Under the pieces are notes generated by a model. It was given only the letters and a program-made list of their open reading frames with translations, ran no database searches and was not told the origin of the DNA. This document shows, piece after piece, positions 18,348 through 27,149 of a DNA stretch of 64,000 nucleotides; positions within the stretch are counted from its first letter, which is position 1; each line of letters begins with the position of its first letter. This DNA comes from Bradyrhizobium commune. GTDB taxonomy: Bacteria; Pseudomonadota; Alphaproteobacteria; Rhizobiales; Xanthobacteraceae. The position numbers and the translations under genes were made by a program. Location: contig NZ_CP061379.1 in assembly GCF_015624505.1 (NCBI RefSeq), positions 1,302,001-1,366,000 of the forward strand, given 5' to 3'.

Positions 18348-18549
18348 GGTCGTTCAGGATGCTCGTCATGGGTTGCGCCGGGACTTCGCCGGGAAAGCGG
18401 GCCCGAAGGATGTTCTCCATTAAGGAAACATTTATCATGTCAGGGCAATTGCCGTATTTCTCGTCACATTTTTCCGTCGTTCTTACAGGCGTTTACCCGA
18501 TCCAAACCCGTGAAGCCAGACAATCCGCAGTTGAAATCGCGGGTGGCTG

Positions 18550-21237
18550 ATGGCTGAGAAGAACTGGCACGCGGGCAGCACCATTCTGATTGCTGTGCAG
18601 GTCGTCGTGTGCCTGTCCGGAGCGATCACGCCTGCGCGCGCCTTTGCGCAGTCCGAACCGTCCGCGCCGGAGGCCTATCTCCCCGGGCTCGATCCCAGCC
18701 TGGTCTGGGAGGCCCTGATCTGCGGCATTGCCGTCTGCTCGCTGCTGGTGGCCATCGGCGTGTGGATCAATTCCGCATTGCACCGGGCCAGGCGTTCGCA
18801 GTTGCGGCGTAACGCCTTCGTCTCCTCCGCCATGAACAACCTGAACCAGGGCGTGGTGATGACGGATGCGCAGCGGCGCATCATCTTCTGCAATGACCGC
18901 TATCTGGAGATCTACGGCCTGTTGCGGTCGGAGCTCTGGGCCGACATGACCGGCTACGACATCCTCGAGTTGCGGCGCCAGCGCGGGGTGCTCGGCGGCG
19001 TCTCCGACGACGAATTCTACGAGAAGGCGGCAAGCCCCAACGGCCTGATCACCGAACTGCCGGACGGCCGGGCCATCCTGGTGAAATATTTCGAGCTGCC
19101 GAATGGCGGTTCGGTGGCGACGCATCTCGACGTTAGCGAGCAGCGCATGCTGTCGCGGCAACTCGCCTCCACGAAACAGTTTCTGGAAACCGTGCTGGAC
19201 CATGTGCCGGCCTGCGTCGCCGCGAAGAGCATCGAGGACGGCCGCTATATCTTCGCCAACAATGCCTATGAGCGGTTCTGGGGCTTTTCGCCGGACCAGG
19301 CCGTCGGCAAATGCGCGCGCGAGCTGTTTGCGCCGAGCTCGGCGGCCAGCATCGAGGCGACCGACCGGGCGGCGCTCATGGCGCCCGACGGCCAGTACCG
19401 CAACGAATTCGAGGTCGAGCGCGGCTCGGAGCGGCGCATGGTCGCCTCGATCCGCATCGTCGTCCGCAACGAGAGCAACAAGCCGGAATTCCTGCTGCTC
19501 GTGTTCGAGGATATTACCGACCGGCGTTCGCTCTCGCAGGAACTGGAGAGCACCAAGAAGTTCCTCGAGCTCGTGGTCGACAACATCCCGGTGGCTCTGA
19601 TCGTGGAGCAGGTCAAGGATGGGCGCTATCTGCTCGCCAATCGCAGCGCGGAGACGATCCTCAACCGCAAGCGCGAGGAAGCCACAGGCTTGACCGCCTC
19701 CGACATCTTCAACGCCAAGGAAGCCAAGCTGATCATCGCGCGCGACGAGGCCGCGATCAAGAAGCGCGGGATGGTCACCGAGGAACATCCGATCTCCACC
19801 AAGGATGGCCTGCGGCTGTTCCTCACCCGCCGCGCCACCGTGCTCGGCGATGGCGGCGAGCCGCAATATCTGATCAAGACCCACGAGGACGTCACCGACC
19901 GGCGGCAGACCGAGTCGCGCATGGCGCATATGGCCTATCATGACGGCCTCACCGACCTGCCGAACCGCGCCGCCTTCCTTCAGGCGCTGACCCAGATGAT
20001 CGAGGCCTGCGAGGGCACCAACGAGGAGTTCGCCGTCCTCTGCGTCGATCTCGACGGGCTGAAGGAGGTCAATGACGTCTTCGGCCATGCGCTCGGCGAC
20101 AAGCTGCTGATCGAGGTGGCGCAACGGCTCCAGGACGCCGCGCGCGGCGGCGTGGTGGCGCGCCTGTCCGGCGACGAGTTCGGCCTGATCATCGACGGCA
20201 AGCAGCCCGAGGCCGGCCTTGCGCTGGCGCAGCAGCTCGGCGACGCCGTCGCCCAGGAATTCCAGATCGACGGCCGCGCGGTGCGCGCCGGCGTCACCAC
20301 CGGCATGTCGGTCTTCCCGCACAACGGTGCCGACGGCGCCTCGCTGCTCGCCAATGCCGGTGCGGCGCTGTTCCGCGCCAAGCAAAAGTCGCGCGGCACG
20401 ATCAGCCTCTACCAGCCCGAGATGGACCAGCAGATCCGCGATCGCCGCGTGCTGCATCAGGACCTGTCGAAAGCAATCAAGAACGGCGAATTGTCGCTCG
20501 CGTTCCAGCCGCAGGGCATCGCGCGCGACAGCGTTGCCGAGAGCGAGATCATCGGCTTCGAGGCCCTGGCGCGCTGGGCGCATCCGGTGCGCGGCCAGGT
20601 TTCGCCGGCTGAGTTCATCCCGATCGCGGAAGAGAGCGGCCTGATCGTCGAGATGGGCGAATGGATCTTGCGCCAGGTCTGCCGCGAGGCGGCGTCGTGG
20701 CCGAAGCCGCTTCAGGTTGCGGTCAATCTGTCGCCGGCGCAGTTCATGCACGGCGACGTGGTCGGGCTCGTCCATTCGATCCTGATCGAGACCGGCCTTG
20801 CGCCCGGCCGGCTCGAGCTCGAAATCACCGAGGGCGTGCTGATCGAGGACTTTGATCGCGGCTTGGCGTTGCTCCGCCGGCTGAAAGCGCTGGGTGTCCG
20901 CATCTCCATGGACGATTTCGGCAGCGGCTATTCCTCGCTGAGCTATCTCCAGGCGTTCCCGTTCGACAAGATCAAGATCGACCGCGCCTTCATCATGAAT
21001 CTTGGCCGCAACCCGCAATCGGCGGCGATCGTGCGTGCCGTGATCGATCTCGGCCACGGCCTGGAAATGTCGATCATCGCCGAGGGTGTCGAGACCATCG
21101 ACCAGCTCGCCTTCCTCGCCAAGGAGGGCTGCGACGGCGTGCAGGGCTATCTGCTCGGCAAGCCGCTTCCGATCGGCCAATATGCCGGCCTCATCGGCCG
21201 GGTCGAGGCCATGGAGCTTGCGCTCAAGACCGGCTAG
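18550..21237 (+). CDS. Membrane PAS-PAS-PAS-GGDEF-EAL c-di-GMP enzyme
   Basis: An 895-residue signalling protein. Two membrane segments (residues 13-33 and about 52-77) are followed by three PAS domains (about 88-210, 211-335 and 336-455). A GGDEF domain then spans about 460-630 and an EAL domain about 640-885. The GGDEF loop reads SGDEF and has no RxxD inhibitory site, so it may be weak or only bind GTP. The EAL domain keeps the catalytic set (FEALARW, NLSPAQF, EITEG, DDFGSGYSS, IKID, EGVET), so c-di-GMP hydrolysis is the likely activity. The signal is unknown. Confidence 0.9.
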   Translation: MAEKNWHAGSTILIAVQVVVCLSGAITPARAFAQSEPSAPEAYLPGLDPSLVWEALICGIAVCSLLVAIGVWINSALHRARRSQLRRNAFVSSAMNNLNQGVVMTDAQRRIIFCNDRYLEIYGLLRSELWADMTGYDILELRRQRGVLGGVSDDEFYEKAASPNGLITELPDGRAILVKYFELPNGGSVATHLDVSEQRMLSRQLASTKQFLETVLDHVPACVAAKSIEDGRYIFANNAYERFWGFSPDQAVGKCARELFAPSSAASIEATDRAALMAPDGQYRNEFEVERGSERRMVASIRIVVRNESNKPEFLLLVFEDITDRRSLSQELESTKKFLELVVDNIPVALIVEQVKDGRYLLANRSAETILNRKREEATGLTASDIFNAKEAKLIIARDEAAIKKRGMVTEEHPISTKDGLRLFLTRRATVLGDGGEPQYLIKTHEDVTDRRQTESRMAHMAYHDGLTDLPNRAAFLQALTQMIEACEGTNEEFAVLCVDLDGLKEVNDVFGHALGDKLLIEVAQRLQDAARGGVVARLSGDEFGLIIDGKQPEAGLALAQQLGDAVAQEFQIDGRAVRAGVTTGMSVFPHNGADGASLLANAGAALFRAKQKSRGTISLYQPEMDQQIRDRRVLHQDLSKAIKNGELSLAFQPQGIARDSVAESEIIGFEALARWAHPVRGQVSPAEFIPIAEESGLIVEMGEWILRQVCREAASWPKPLQVAVNLSPAQFMHGDVVGLVHSILIETGLAPGRLELEITEGVLIEDFDRGLALLRRLKALGVRISMDDFGSGYSSLSYLQAFPFDKIKIDRAFIMNLGRNPQSAAIVRAVIDLGHGLEMSIIAEGVETIDQLAFLAKEGCDGVQGYLLGKPLPIGQYAGLIGRVEAMELALKTG

Positions 21238-21276
21238 TGGTGGCGGGCGTATCCTTTCGTTCCTCTCGACGGCTTC

Positions 21277-22737
21277 ATGGCGGATTACGACCTAGCGATC
21301 ATCGGCGGCGGCCTGAACGGTGTCAGCCTCGCACGCGATGCTGCGGGCCGCGGCCTGCGGGTGATTCTGATCGAGCAGGGCGATCTCGGCGGGGCCGCGT
21401 CATCGGCGACACCGCGGCTGATCCATGGCGATCTGTCGGTGCTGGAGCGGCGCGGCTTGTGGCGGGTGCGCCGGGCGCTGGCCGAACGGCGCACCTGGCT
21501 CCGGATCGCGCCGCATCTGGTGCGGCCGATGCGCTTCGTGATCCCGGCCCATTCCGACGAGCGTCCGCCCTGGCTGCTGCGCGCCGGCCTCTATGCCTAT
21601 GACAGCCTCACCAACCGGGGCGGATTGCCGGCATCGGCCACCCTCGACATCACGCACCACCCGGTCGGCAACGCCCTGAAGCGACCGTTCGGCATCGCCT
21701 TCGAATATGCCGATTGCATCGTCGACGATTCCCGCCTGGTGGTGCTCACGGCGCTGGATGCCGCCGAGCGCGGCGCGGTGATCAAGACCGGAGCGCGTTG
21801 CGTGCGCGCTGACAGGACCGAGATCTGGCGGCTTGCGGTGGTCGATCGCGGTCATCGCCGGGTGATCACGTCGCGTGCGCTCGCCAATGCCAGCGGCGGC
21901 TGGACGTCGATGGTCGCGGAGACCGTGATGCGGCAGCCGCAGCCCGCGATGGCGGCGGTGCAGATGAGCCAGATCATCGTGTCGCGGCTGTTCGAGTCCG
22001 ACAATGTCTACGTTTTCCAGAACGGCGACGGGCGGCTCATCTTTGCAAGCCCTTTCGAGCGCGACTTCACGCTGATCGGCACGATCACGCATGCCTTCAC
22101 CGGCGATCCCGCGATCGTCGCGATGCCTAGCGCCGACGTCACCTATCTCTGCGAGGCGGCGAGCCGCTATTTTCGTGAACGCGTCGCGCCGACCGATGTG
22201 GTGCGGAGCGTCTCCGGCGTCAACCTGACGCCGGCGGCGGCGCGACGACGCGACGGGACAACGCTGTTCCACGCGCGCCGGCGCAAGGCCCCGCTGATCA
22301 CGATGTTCGGCGGCGACGTCACCACCTCGCGGTTGCGCGCGGAGCGGGCGGTGACCAGGCTGACGCCGTTCTATCCGATGTCGCCGCGCTGGACCGCCGG
22401 CGCAGCGCTGCCCGGCGGAGACTTTTCCTGGGATCGCTTCGACACCGAGGTCGACGTCGCGCGCGACCGCTGGCGCTTTCTGTCGGAGCCGCAAGCCCAG
22501 CGCCTGGTTGCAGCCTACGGCTCGAGACTGCCGGCTGTGCTCGGCGAGGCGACGACACGCGACGAGCTCGGCCCTCACTTCGGCCCCGAACTGACCGGCG
22601 CCGAGGTGCGCTATTTGATGGCCCACGAATGGGCGCGCTTTCCCGACGATATTCTCTGGCGCCGCTCCAAGCTCGGCCTGACGATGCCCGAGGCGGACCG
22701 GAATGCACTCGCCGCGTTTATGGCGGGCGTGGCTTAG
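21277..22737 (+). CDS. glpD: Glycerol-3-phosphate dehydrogenase, FAD-dependent
   Basis: GlpD oxidises sn-glycerol 3-phosphate to dihydroxyacetone phosphate and passes electrons to the quinone pool at the inner membrane. The 486-residue protein opens with the FAD-binding motif IIGGGLNGVSLARDAAGRGL. Further family segments follow (HGDLSVLERRG, NASGGWTSMVAE) and a helical C-terminal domain ends it (HEWARFPDDILWRRSKLGL). It lies 39 bases after the GGDEF-EAL gene on the same strand. No glycerol transporter or kinase is adjacent. The stop overlaps the stop of the convergent toxin gene. Confidence 0.93.
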   Translation: MADYDLAIIGGGLNGVSLARDAAGRGLRVILIEQGDLGGAASSATPRLIHGDLSVLERRGLWRVRRALAERRTWLRIAPHLVRPMRFVIPAHSDERPPWLLRAGLYAYDSLTNRGGLPASATLDITHHPVGNALKRPFGIAFEYADCIVDDSRLVVLTALDAAERGAVIKTGARCVRADRTEIWRLAVVDRGHRRVITSRALANASGGWTSMVAETVMRQPQPAMAAVQMSQIIVSRLFESDNVYVFQNGDGRLIFASPFERDFTLIGTITHAFTGDPAIVAMPSADVTYLCEAASRYFRERVAPTDVVRSVSGVNLTPAAARRRDGTTLFHARRRKAPLITMFGGDVTTSRLRAERAVTRLTPFYPMSPRWTAGAALPGGDFSWDRFDTEVDVARDRWRFLSEPQAQRLVAAYGSRLPAVLGEATTRDELGPHFGPELTGAEVRYLMAHEWARFPDDILWRRSKLGLTMPEADRNALAAFMAGVA

Positions 22738-23036
22738 ACCGGGCCGCGTGCACCCGGCATCCCTCCTGGATTGCGCGCGCCATGGCGGATGGCGTGGATG
22801 ATGATCTCCTGGCTCGCGATCTCATAGAAGATGAGAAACGGGTAAGGAGTCGTCGTCAGCCTCCGAATGTCCGGATCGTCGGTTCGGAGACCAATCTCGG
22901 GATGCGCCAGCAGCAGGCTAACAATGTTCTGAATGCGCTTTTGGACCCGTGCAGCGCCCTGCGGTGATGTTGCCGAAATGTAGGTCAGAATGGAATCGAG
23001 ATCGGCCAGCGCGGGAAGCGTGTAGCGGATCTTCAC
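22734..23036 (-). CDS. ParE/RelE-type toxin
   Basis: A 100-residue toxin-like protein of a type II toxin-antitoxin pair. Family features are ALADLDSILTYI near the start and the C-terminal LTTTPYPFLIFYEI, then IIIHAIRHGAR, as in ParE/RelE folds. I place the start at the GTG at 23036, which overlaps the antitoxin stop (GTGA); the frame runs slightly further upstream to 23054. RelE members cleave mRNA and ParE members poison gyrase. The sequence favours the ParE side but does not settle it. Confidence 0.83.
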   Translation of the reverse strand: MKIRYTLPALADLDSILTYISATSPQGAARVQKRIQNIVSLLLAHPEIGLRTDDPDIRRLTTTPYPFLIFYEIASQEIIIHAIRHGARNPGGMPGARGPV

Positions 23037-23263
23037 AGGCCGTGCTTGGCCCAAGTCGCCCGGACTTGAGCCTCGGTCGCGAATTCACCGCGCGCAGCAG
23101 CCTCTTTGGAGACAGCAATGGCCGACTTCTCGTCATCCGTGAGGATGACAGGGGATTCTGCCTCTGCGCCGGCGAGTTGAAGCACGATCCGGGCAATATC
23201 GTCCTGCGCGTCCGACGGCAGGCCGCGCGCAATTTCGAGAGCTTGGTCCAACAGCTTGGTCAT
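23033..23263 (-). CDS. Antitoxin of the ParE-type pair
   Basis: A 76-residue acidic protein starting at the ATG at 23263 and ending in a 4-base overlap with the toxin. The N-terminal part (LLDQALEIARGLPSDAQDDI) is helical. The C-terminal part (DDEKSAIAVSKEAAARGEFA) resembles antitoxin tails that wrap a ParE-type toxin. The larger open frame upstream is antisense to the ABC ATPase and is not used. The antitoxin-then-toxin order and overlap are typical, and autorepression of the pair is likely but not visible. Confidence 0.78.
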   Translation of the reverse strand: MTKLLDQALEIARGLPSDAQDDIARIVLQLAGAEAESPVILTDDEKSAIAVSKEAAARGEFATEAQVRATWAKHGL

Positions 23264-23386
23264 GTCGCGAGCATACGCGGTTTGACGTCCGGCATGAAGA
23301 CCAATTTGGAGCGATCCGCCGCGAACCGGTTGAGCAAAGGCCGATCCGCCGCTAGCGTGCGGCGGCATTTGGGGTTGGCAGGGAAC

Positions 23387-24559
23387 ATGACTGACGAGTT
23401 GCCCAAAACGGAAGTCGGGGCGGATGCTGCCGATGGTGAGACGCATCGGGCGGCCGACCAGCCGCTGCTGCGGATCGAGGGCGTGACGAAGACGTTCGGG
23501 ACGTTCCGTGCGGTCGACGGTGTTTCGCTCGATATCAAGGCCGGCGAGTTCTTTGCGCTGCTCGGGCCCAGCGGCTGCGGCAAGACCACGCTGCTCCGCA
23601 TGCTTGCCGGCTTCGAGGCGCCGGACGAGGGGCGCATTTTGCTTGGTGGCCAGGACATCGCACAGGCGCTGCCGCATGAGCGCCCGATCAACATGATGTT
23701 CCAGAGCTATGCGTTGTTTCCGCATCTGTCGGTGCGCGACAACATCGCCTTCGGTCTGAAACGAGCTGGGATGGCGCGCGTCGACATCGCCACGCGCGTG
23801 GCGGAGATGGTCGCACTGGTGAAGCTAGAGGGGCTGGAGAAGCGCAAGCCCGACCAGCTCTCCGGCGGCCAGCGCCAGCGTGTCGCGCTGGCCCGCGCGC
23901 TGGCGCGCCGGCCGCAATTGCTGCTGCTCGACGAGCCGCTTGCAGCGCTTGACAAGAAGTTGCGTGAAAACACGCAAGGCGAGCTGATGGAGCTCCAGCG
24001 CCGGCTCGGCATGACCTTCATCATCGTCACCCACGACCAGGAGGAGGCGATGACGATGGCGAGCCGGATCGGCGTGATGAATGCCGGCAAGCTCGCCCAG
24101 GTCGCAACGCCGCGCGAGCTCTATGAGGCGCCGCGCTCGCGCTGGATCGCGGAGTTCGTCGGCGACATCAATTTGTTCGACGCCGAGTCCAAGCTGCGCG
24201 ACGGTCATCGCCTGGTCATTGGCACGCGTGATGCGGGTACCTTGGTGGTGGCCGAGCCGCGCGAGCCCGTCGGCGAAGGCAAGCTATCGGTGGCGATCCG
24301 GCCCGAGAAGGTCAAGCTGTCGCGCCGCGGTCCGGTGAGCGAAGCCGGTCATGAGTCGGCGATCAATCGCCTCGACGGCGTGGTTGCGGATGTCTGCTAT
24401 CTCGGCGGCACCACCACCTACAAGGTGAAGCTCGATTCAGGCGGGATGGTGCAGGCCTCGGTCGCCAATAGCGCGCGGCTCGATGTCGACGCCTACAGCG
24501 TCGACCAGCATGTCGTCGCCTGGTTCACGCCCGATGATTGCGTGGTGCTGCCGTCATGA
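23387..24559 (+). CDS. potG: ABC transporter ATPase, spermidine/putrescine type
   Basis: A 390-residue ATPase of the PotA/PotG class. Walker A is GPSGCGKTT (about residues 65-73), with Q-loop MMFQSYALFPHLSV, signature LSGGQRQRVALARALARRP and Walker B LLLLDEPLAALD. A C-terminal TOBE-like regulatory part follows (VAIRPEKVKLSRRG). The ATG at 23387 is chosen because the long upstream extension lacks ABC features and crosses the divergent antitoxin. The stop overlaps the next start (ATGA). It forms an operon with two permeases. The gene symbol is given by family and the substrate is unproven. Confidence 0.88.
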   Translation: MTDELPKTEVGADAADGETHRAADQPLLRIEGVTKTFGTFRAVDGVSLDIKAGEFFALLGPSGCGKTTLLRMLAGFEAPDEGRILLGGQDIAQALPHERPINMMFQSYALFPHLSVRDNIAFGLKRAGMARVDIATRVAEMVALVKLEGLEKRKPDQLSGGQRQRVALARALARRPQLLLLDEPLAALDKKLRENTQGELMELQRRLGMTFIIVTHDQEEAMTMASRIGVMNAGKLAQVATPRELYEAPRSRWIAEFVGDINLFDAESKLRDGHRLVIGTRDAGTLVVAEPREPVGEGKLSVAIRPEKVKLSRRGPVSEAGHESAINRLDGVVADVCYLGGTTTYKVKLDSGGMVQASVANSARLDVDAYSVDQHVVAWFTPDDCVVLPS

Positions 24560-25467
24560 GCGCGCGCCGCATCTTCGCGCGGCCGGCGCGCTTTGCCGCG
24601 ATTGCGCCCTATGTCTGGATGGCGCTGTTCTTCCTGGTGCCGTTCGGCTTCGTGCTGAAGATCAGCCTGTCGCAGACCGCGATCGCGCAGCCGCCTTACG
24701 AGCCGGTGTTCGACCTGACGGCCGGATGGGCGGCGCTGAAGGCTGCCTTTGCCGCGCTCTCGATCGACAGTTTCAAGCTGCTCGCCTCCGACGACATCTA
24801 TGTCTACGCCTATCTGCGCAGCCTCACCGTGGCCATCACGGCAACCGCGCTGCTGCTGCTGATCGGCTATCCCATCGCCTATGGCATGGCTCGGCTGCCG
24901 CAACGCTGGCAGGCGGTGGCGATGGTGCTGGTGATCGTGCCGTTCTGGACCTCGTTCCTGATCCGCATCTATGCCTGGATCAACATCCTCCAGCACGACG
25001 GCCTGCTCAACCAGATCCTGCTGGCGCTGCATCTGGTCAGCCAGCCGGTGGTGTGGCTCTCGACCGACATCGCGATGTATATCGGCATCGTCTATTCCTA
25101 TCTGCCGTTCATGATCCTGCCGCTCTACGCTACGCTCGCCAAGATGGAGCCGGCTTTGGAAGAGGCGGCCTCCGATCTCGGCGCCCCGCGGCGGCAGGTG
25201 TTCTGGCTCGTGACCTTCCCGTTGTCGTTGCCCGGCGTCGGCGCCGGCGTGCTGTTGTGCTTCATCCCGATCGTCGGCGAGTTCGTCATCCCGGATCTCC
25301 TGGCCGGCTCCGATTCGCTGATGATCGGCCAGACGTTGTGGCTCGAATTCTTCACCAACAAGGACTGGCCGGTCGCATCGAGCGCGGCGATCGTGCTGCT
25401 TGTGGTCTTGCTGTTGCCGCTGTTGCTCTACGAGCGGCTCCAGCGCCGGCAGCTGGAGGAGCGCTGA
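24556..25467 (+). CDS. potH: ABC transporter permease 1, PotH-like
   Basis: A 303-residue inner-membrane permease with about six membrane segments. The BPD_transp_1 coupling loop is clear (EEAASDLGAPRRQVFWLVTF), where the EAA motif contacts the ATPase. Additional segments (FVLKISLSQ, FWTSFLIRIYAW) match PotB/PotH proteins of polyamine importers. Its ATG lies within the stop of the ATPase gene. It is followed one base after its stop by the second permease, so the three genes form a tight operon. Confidence 0.9.
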   Translation: MSARRIFARPARFAAIAPYVWMALFFLVPFGFVLKISLSQTAIAQPPYEPVFDLTAGWAALKAAFAALSIDSFKLLASDDIYVYAYLRSLTVAITATALLLLIGYPIAYGMARLPQRWQAVAMVLVIVPFWTSFLIRIYAWINILQHDGLLNQILLALHLVSQPVVWLSTDIAMYIGIVYSYLPFMILPLYATLAKMEPALEEAASDLGAPRRQVFWLVTFPLSLPGVGAGVLLCFIPIVGEFVIPDLLAGSDSLMIGQTLWLEFFTNKDWPVASSAAIVLLVVLLLPLLLYERLQRRQLEER

Positions 25468-25468
25468 G

Positions 25469-26281
25469 ATGCACAAGCTCTCGCGCCTGTCCCGCTTCAA
25501 CATCGCTTCGCTCGCGCTGGGGCTGGCGTTCCTTTATCTGCCGATCCTCATTCTCGTCATCTATTCCTTCAACGCCTCGCGGCTGGTGACGGTGTGGGGC
25601 GGCTGGTCGCTGCGCTGGTATCGCGAGTTCTTTGGCGATCGCGCCATGATCGAGGCGTCCTGGATGAGCCTGCGGGTCGCGGTGTCGTCGGCGAGCATCG
25701 CCACGCTGCTCGGCACGCTCGCGGCGGTGGCGCTGTCGCGCGGCGAGCGTTTCCGCGGTCGGACGCTGTTCTCCGGCATGCTCTATGCGCCGCTGGTGAT
25801 GCCGGAGGTGATTACCGGATTGTCGCTGCTGCTGCTGTTCGTCGCGCTCAACGCCGAACGCGGCTTCTGGACGGTGACGATCGCCCACACCACGCTGACG
25901 ATGTGCTTCGTCGCCGTCGTCGTGCAGTCGCGGCTCGGCTCGCTCGATCGTTCCCTGGAGGAAGCGGCGATGGATCTCGGCTGCGATCCGGTCCGCGCCT
26001 TCCTGTCGGTGACGCTGCCGCTGATCGCGCCCGCGATCGTCGCGGGCTGGATGCTGGCCTTCACGCTGTCGCTCGACGATCTCGTGATCGCGAGTTTTAC
26101 GACCGGCCCCGGCTCGGCCACCTTGCCGATCCGGATCTATTCCGAGGTGCGGCTCGGCGTGAAACCCGAGATTAATGCGATCTGCACGCTGGTGATCGGC
26201 CTGATCGCCGTTGTCATCGTCATCGCCTCGCTCGCCTCGAAACTGTCGAGCTCGCAGGGCGAGAGCGCAGCGCCGCTGTGA
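25469..26281 (+). CDS. potI: ABC transporter permease 2, PotI-like
   Basis: A 270-residue permease, the partner of the preceding one. It has about six membrane segments and the EAA loop LEEAAMDLGCDPVRAFLSVTLPL. The segment FTLSLDDLVIASFTTGPGS is typical of PotC/PotI proteins. The start at 25469 follows the TGA of the previous gene by one base. The operon ends here, two bases from the convergent CUT1 permease gene. No periplasmic binding protein of the PotD/PotF type is found next to it. Confidence 0.9.
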   Translation: MHKLSRLSRFNIASLALGLAFLYLPILILVIYSFNASRLVTVWGGWSLRWYREFFGDRAMIEASWMSLRVAVSSASIATLLGTLAAVALSRGERFRGRTLFSGMLYAPLVMPEVITGLSLLLLFVALNAERGFWTVTIAHTTLTMCFVAVVVQSRLGSLDRSLEEAAMDLGCDPVRAFLSVTLPLIAPAIVAGWMLAFTLSLDDLVIASFTTGPGSATLPIRIYSEVRLGVKPEINAICTLVIGLIAVVIVIASLASKLSSSQGESAAPL

Positions 26282-26282
26282 C

Positions 26283-27149
26283 TTAAGACTTCACCGCACC
26301 CGCCGTCAGCCCGCCCACCATGTAGCGGCGGAAGGCGTAATAGACCGCAGCCGGCGGCAGCGCGTAGATGAAGCCGGTGGTCATCAGCAGCTCCCACGGC
26401 GAATCGTCGGCGGCGAGGAAGTTGCCGAGCGCGACGGGGAGCGTGATCTCGCGGTCGTTGGAGAGCAGCAGGAACGCATAGAGATATTCGTTCCAGGCAA
26501 GCAGCACCGCATAGGTTCCGATCGCGACCAGCGACGGCATCATCAGCGGCAGATAGACCAGGCGGAAGATCTGCGGGATCGTCGCGCCATCCATCACGGC
26601 GGCCTCGTCGAGCTCGACCGGCAATTTGTCGGAAGCCTGTTTCAGCACCCAGATCGCGTAAGGCGAGGCAATCGTCACCATCGCCAGGATCAGCGCCCAG
26701 TGATTGTTGAGCAGGCCGTAATTGCCCATGGTGCGGTACATGGGCACGGCGAGGAACGCCGCGGGAATGAAATAGGTGAACAGCGCGAGATTCAGCACCA
26801 CGCGCCCACCCGGCACTTTCAGCCGCGAGATCGAGAAGGCCGCGGCCGTGGCGACGACCAGCGTCAGCACGCCGACGGCGGCTGCGATCACCAGCGAATT
26901 CCAAAACTGCACGTAGAAGTCGCGCAGGAAATAGTGCTGCTGCTTGAACACGATTTCGAAGTTGTGCAGCGTCGGATGATCCGGCCACAGTTTCCCGGAG
27001 AACGCGTCCTCCTTCGGGGAGATCGCGAACAGGAACATGTGGTAGATCGGAATCATCGTCCACAGGAAGACGGGAATGCCGATCAGGAGCAGCCGCGCTT
27101 CCGTTGCGATGTCGCGCCAGGAAAACTCGCTTACGCCGGGAAGCTTCAT
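26283..27149 (-). CDS. Carbohydrate ABC permease, CUT1 system 1 (MalG-like)
   Basis: A 288-residue permease with six membrane segments and the coupling motif LDEAAVMDGATIPQIFRLVY. The C-terminal half ends with YYAFRRYMVGGLTAGAVKS, very common in CUT1 MalG-type permeases. The start at 27149 overlaps the stop of the upstream permease by four bases. It is the last gene of a binding protein-permease-permease set without its own ATPase. The sugar is not known. Confidence 0.9.
   Translation of the reverse strand: MKLPGVSEFSWRDIATEARLLLIGIPVFLWTMIPIYHMFLFAISPKEDAFSGKLWPDHPTLHNFEIVFKQQHYFLRDFYVQFWNSLVIAAAVGVLTLVVATAAAFSISRLKVPGGRVVLNLALFTYFIPAAFLAVPMYRTMGNYGLLNNHWALILAMVTIASPYAIWVLKQASDKLPVELDEAAVMDGATIPQIFRLVYLPLMMPSLVAIGTYAVLLAWNEYLYAFLLLSNDREITLPVALGNFLAADDSPWELLMTTGFIYALPPAAVYYAFRRYMVGGLTAGAVKS

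Noticed and set aside
18493..21180. An 895-codon open frame on the minus strand opposite the PAS-GGDEF-EAL gene
   Set aside because: It has the same length as the real gene but no domain, and a composition rich in Arg, Asp and His typical of the antisense of GC-rich coding sequence.
23264..23725. N-terminal extension of the antitoxin frame
   Set aside because: It runs antisense through the ABC ATPase start. The ATG at 23263 gives a normal antitoxin length.
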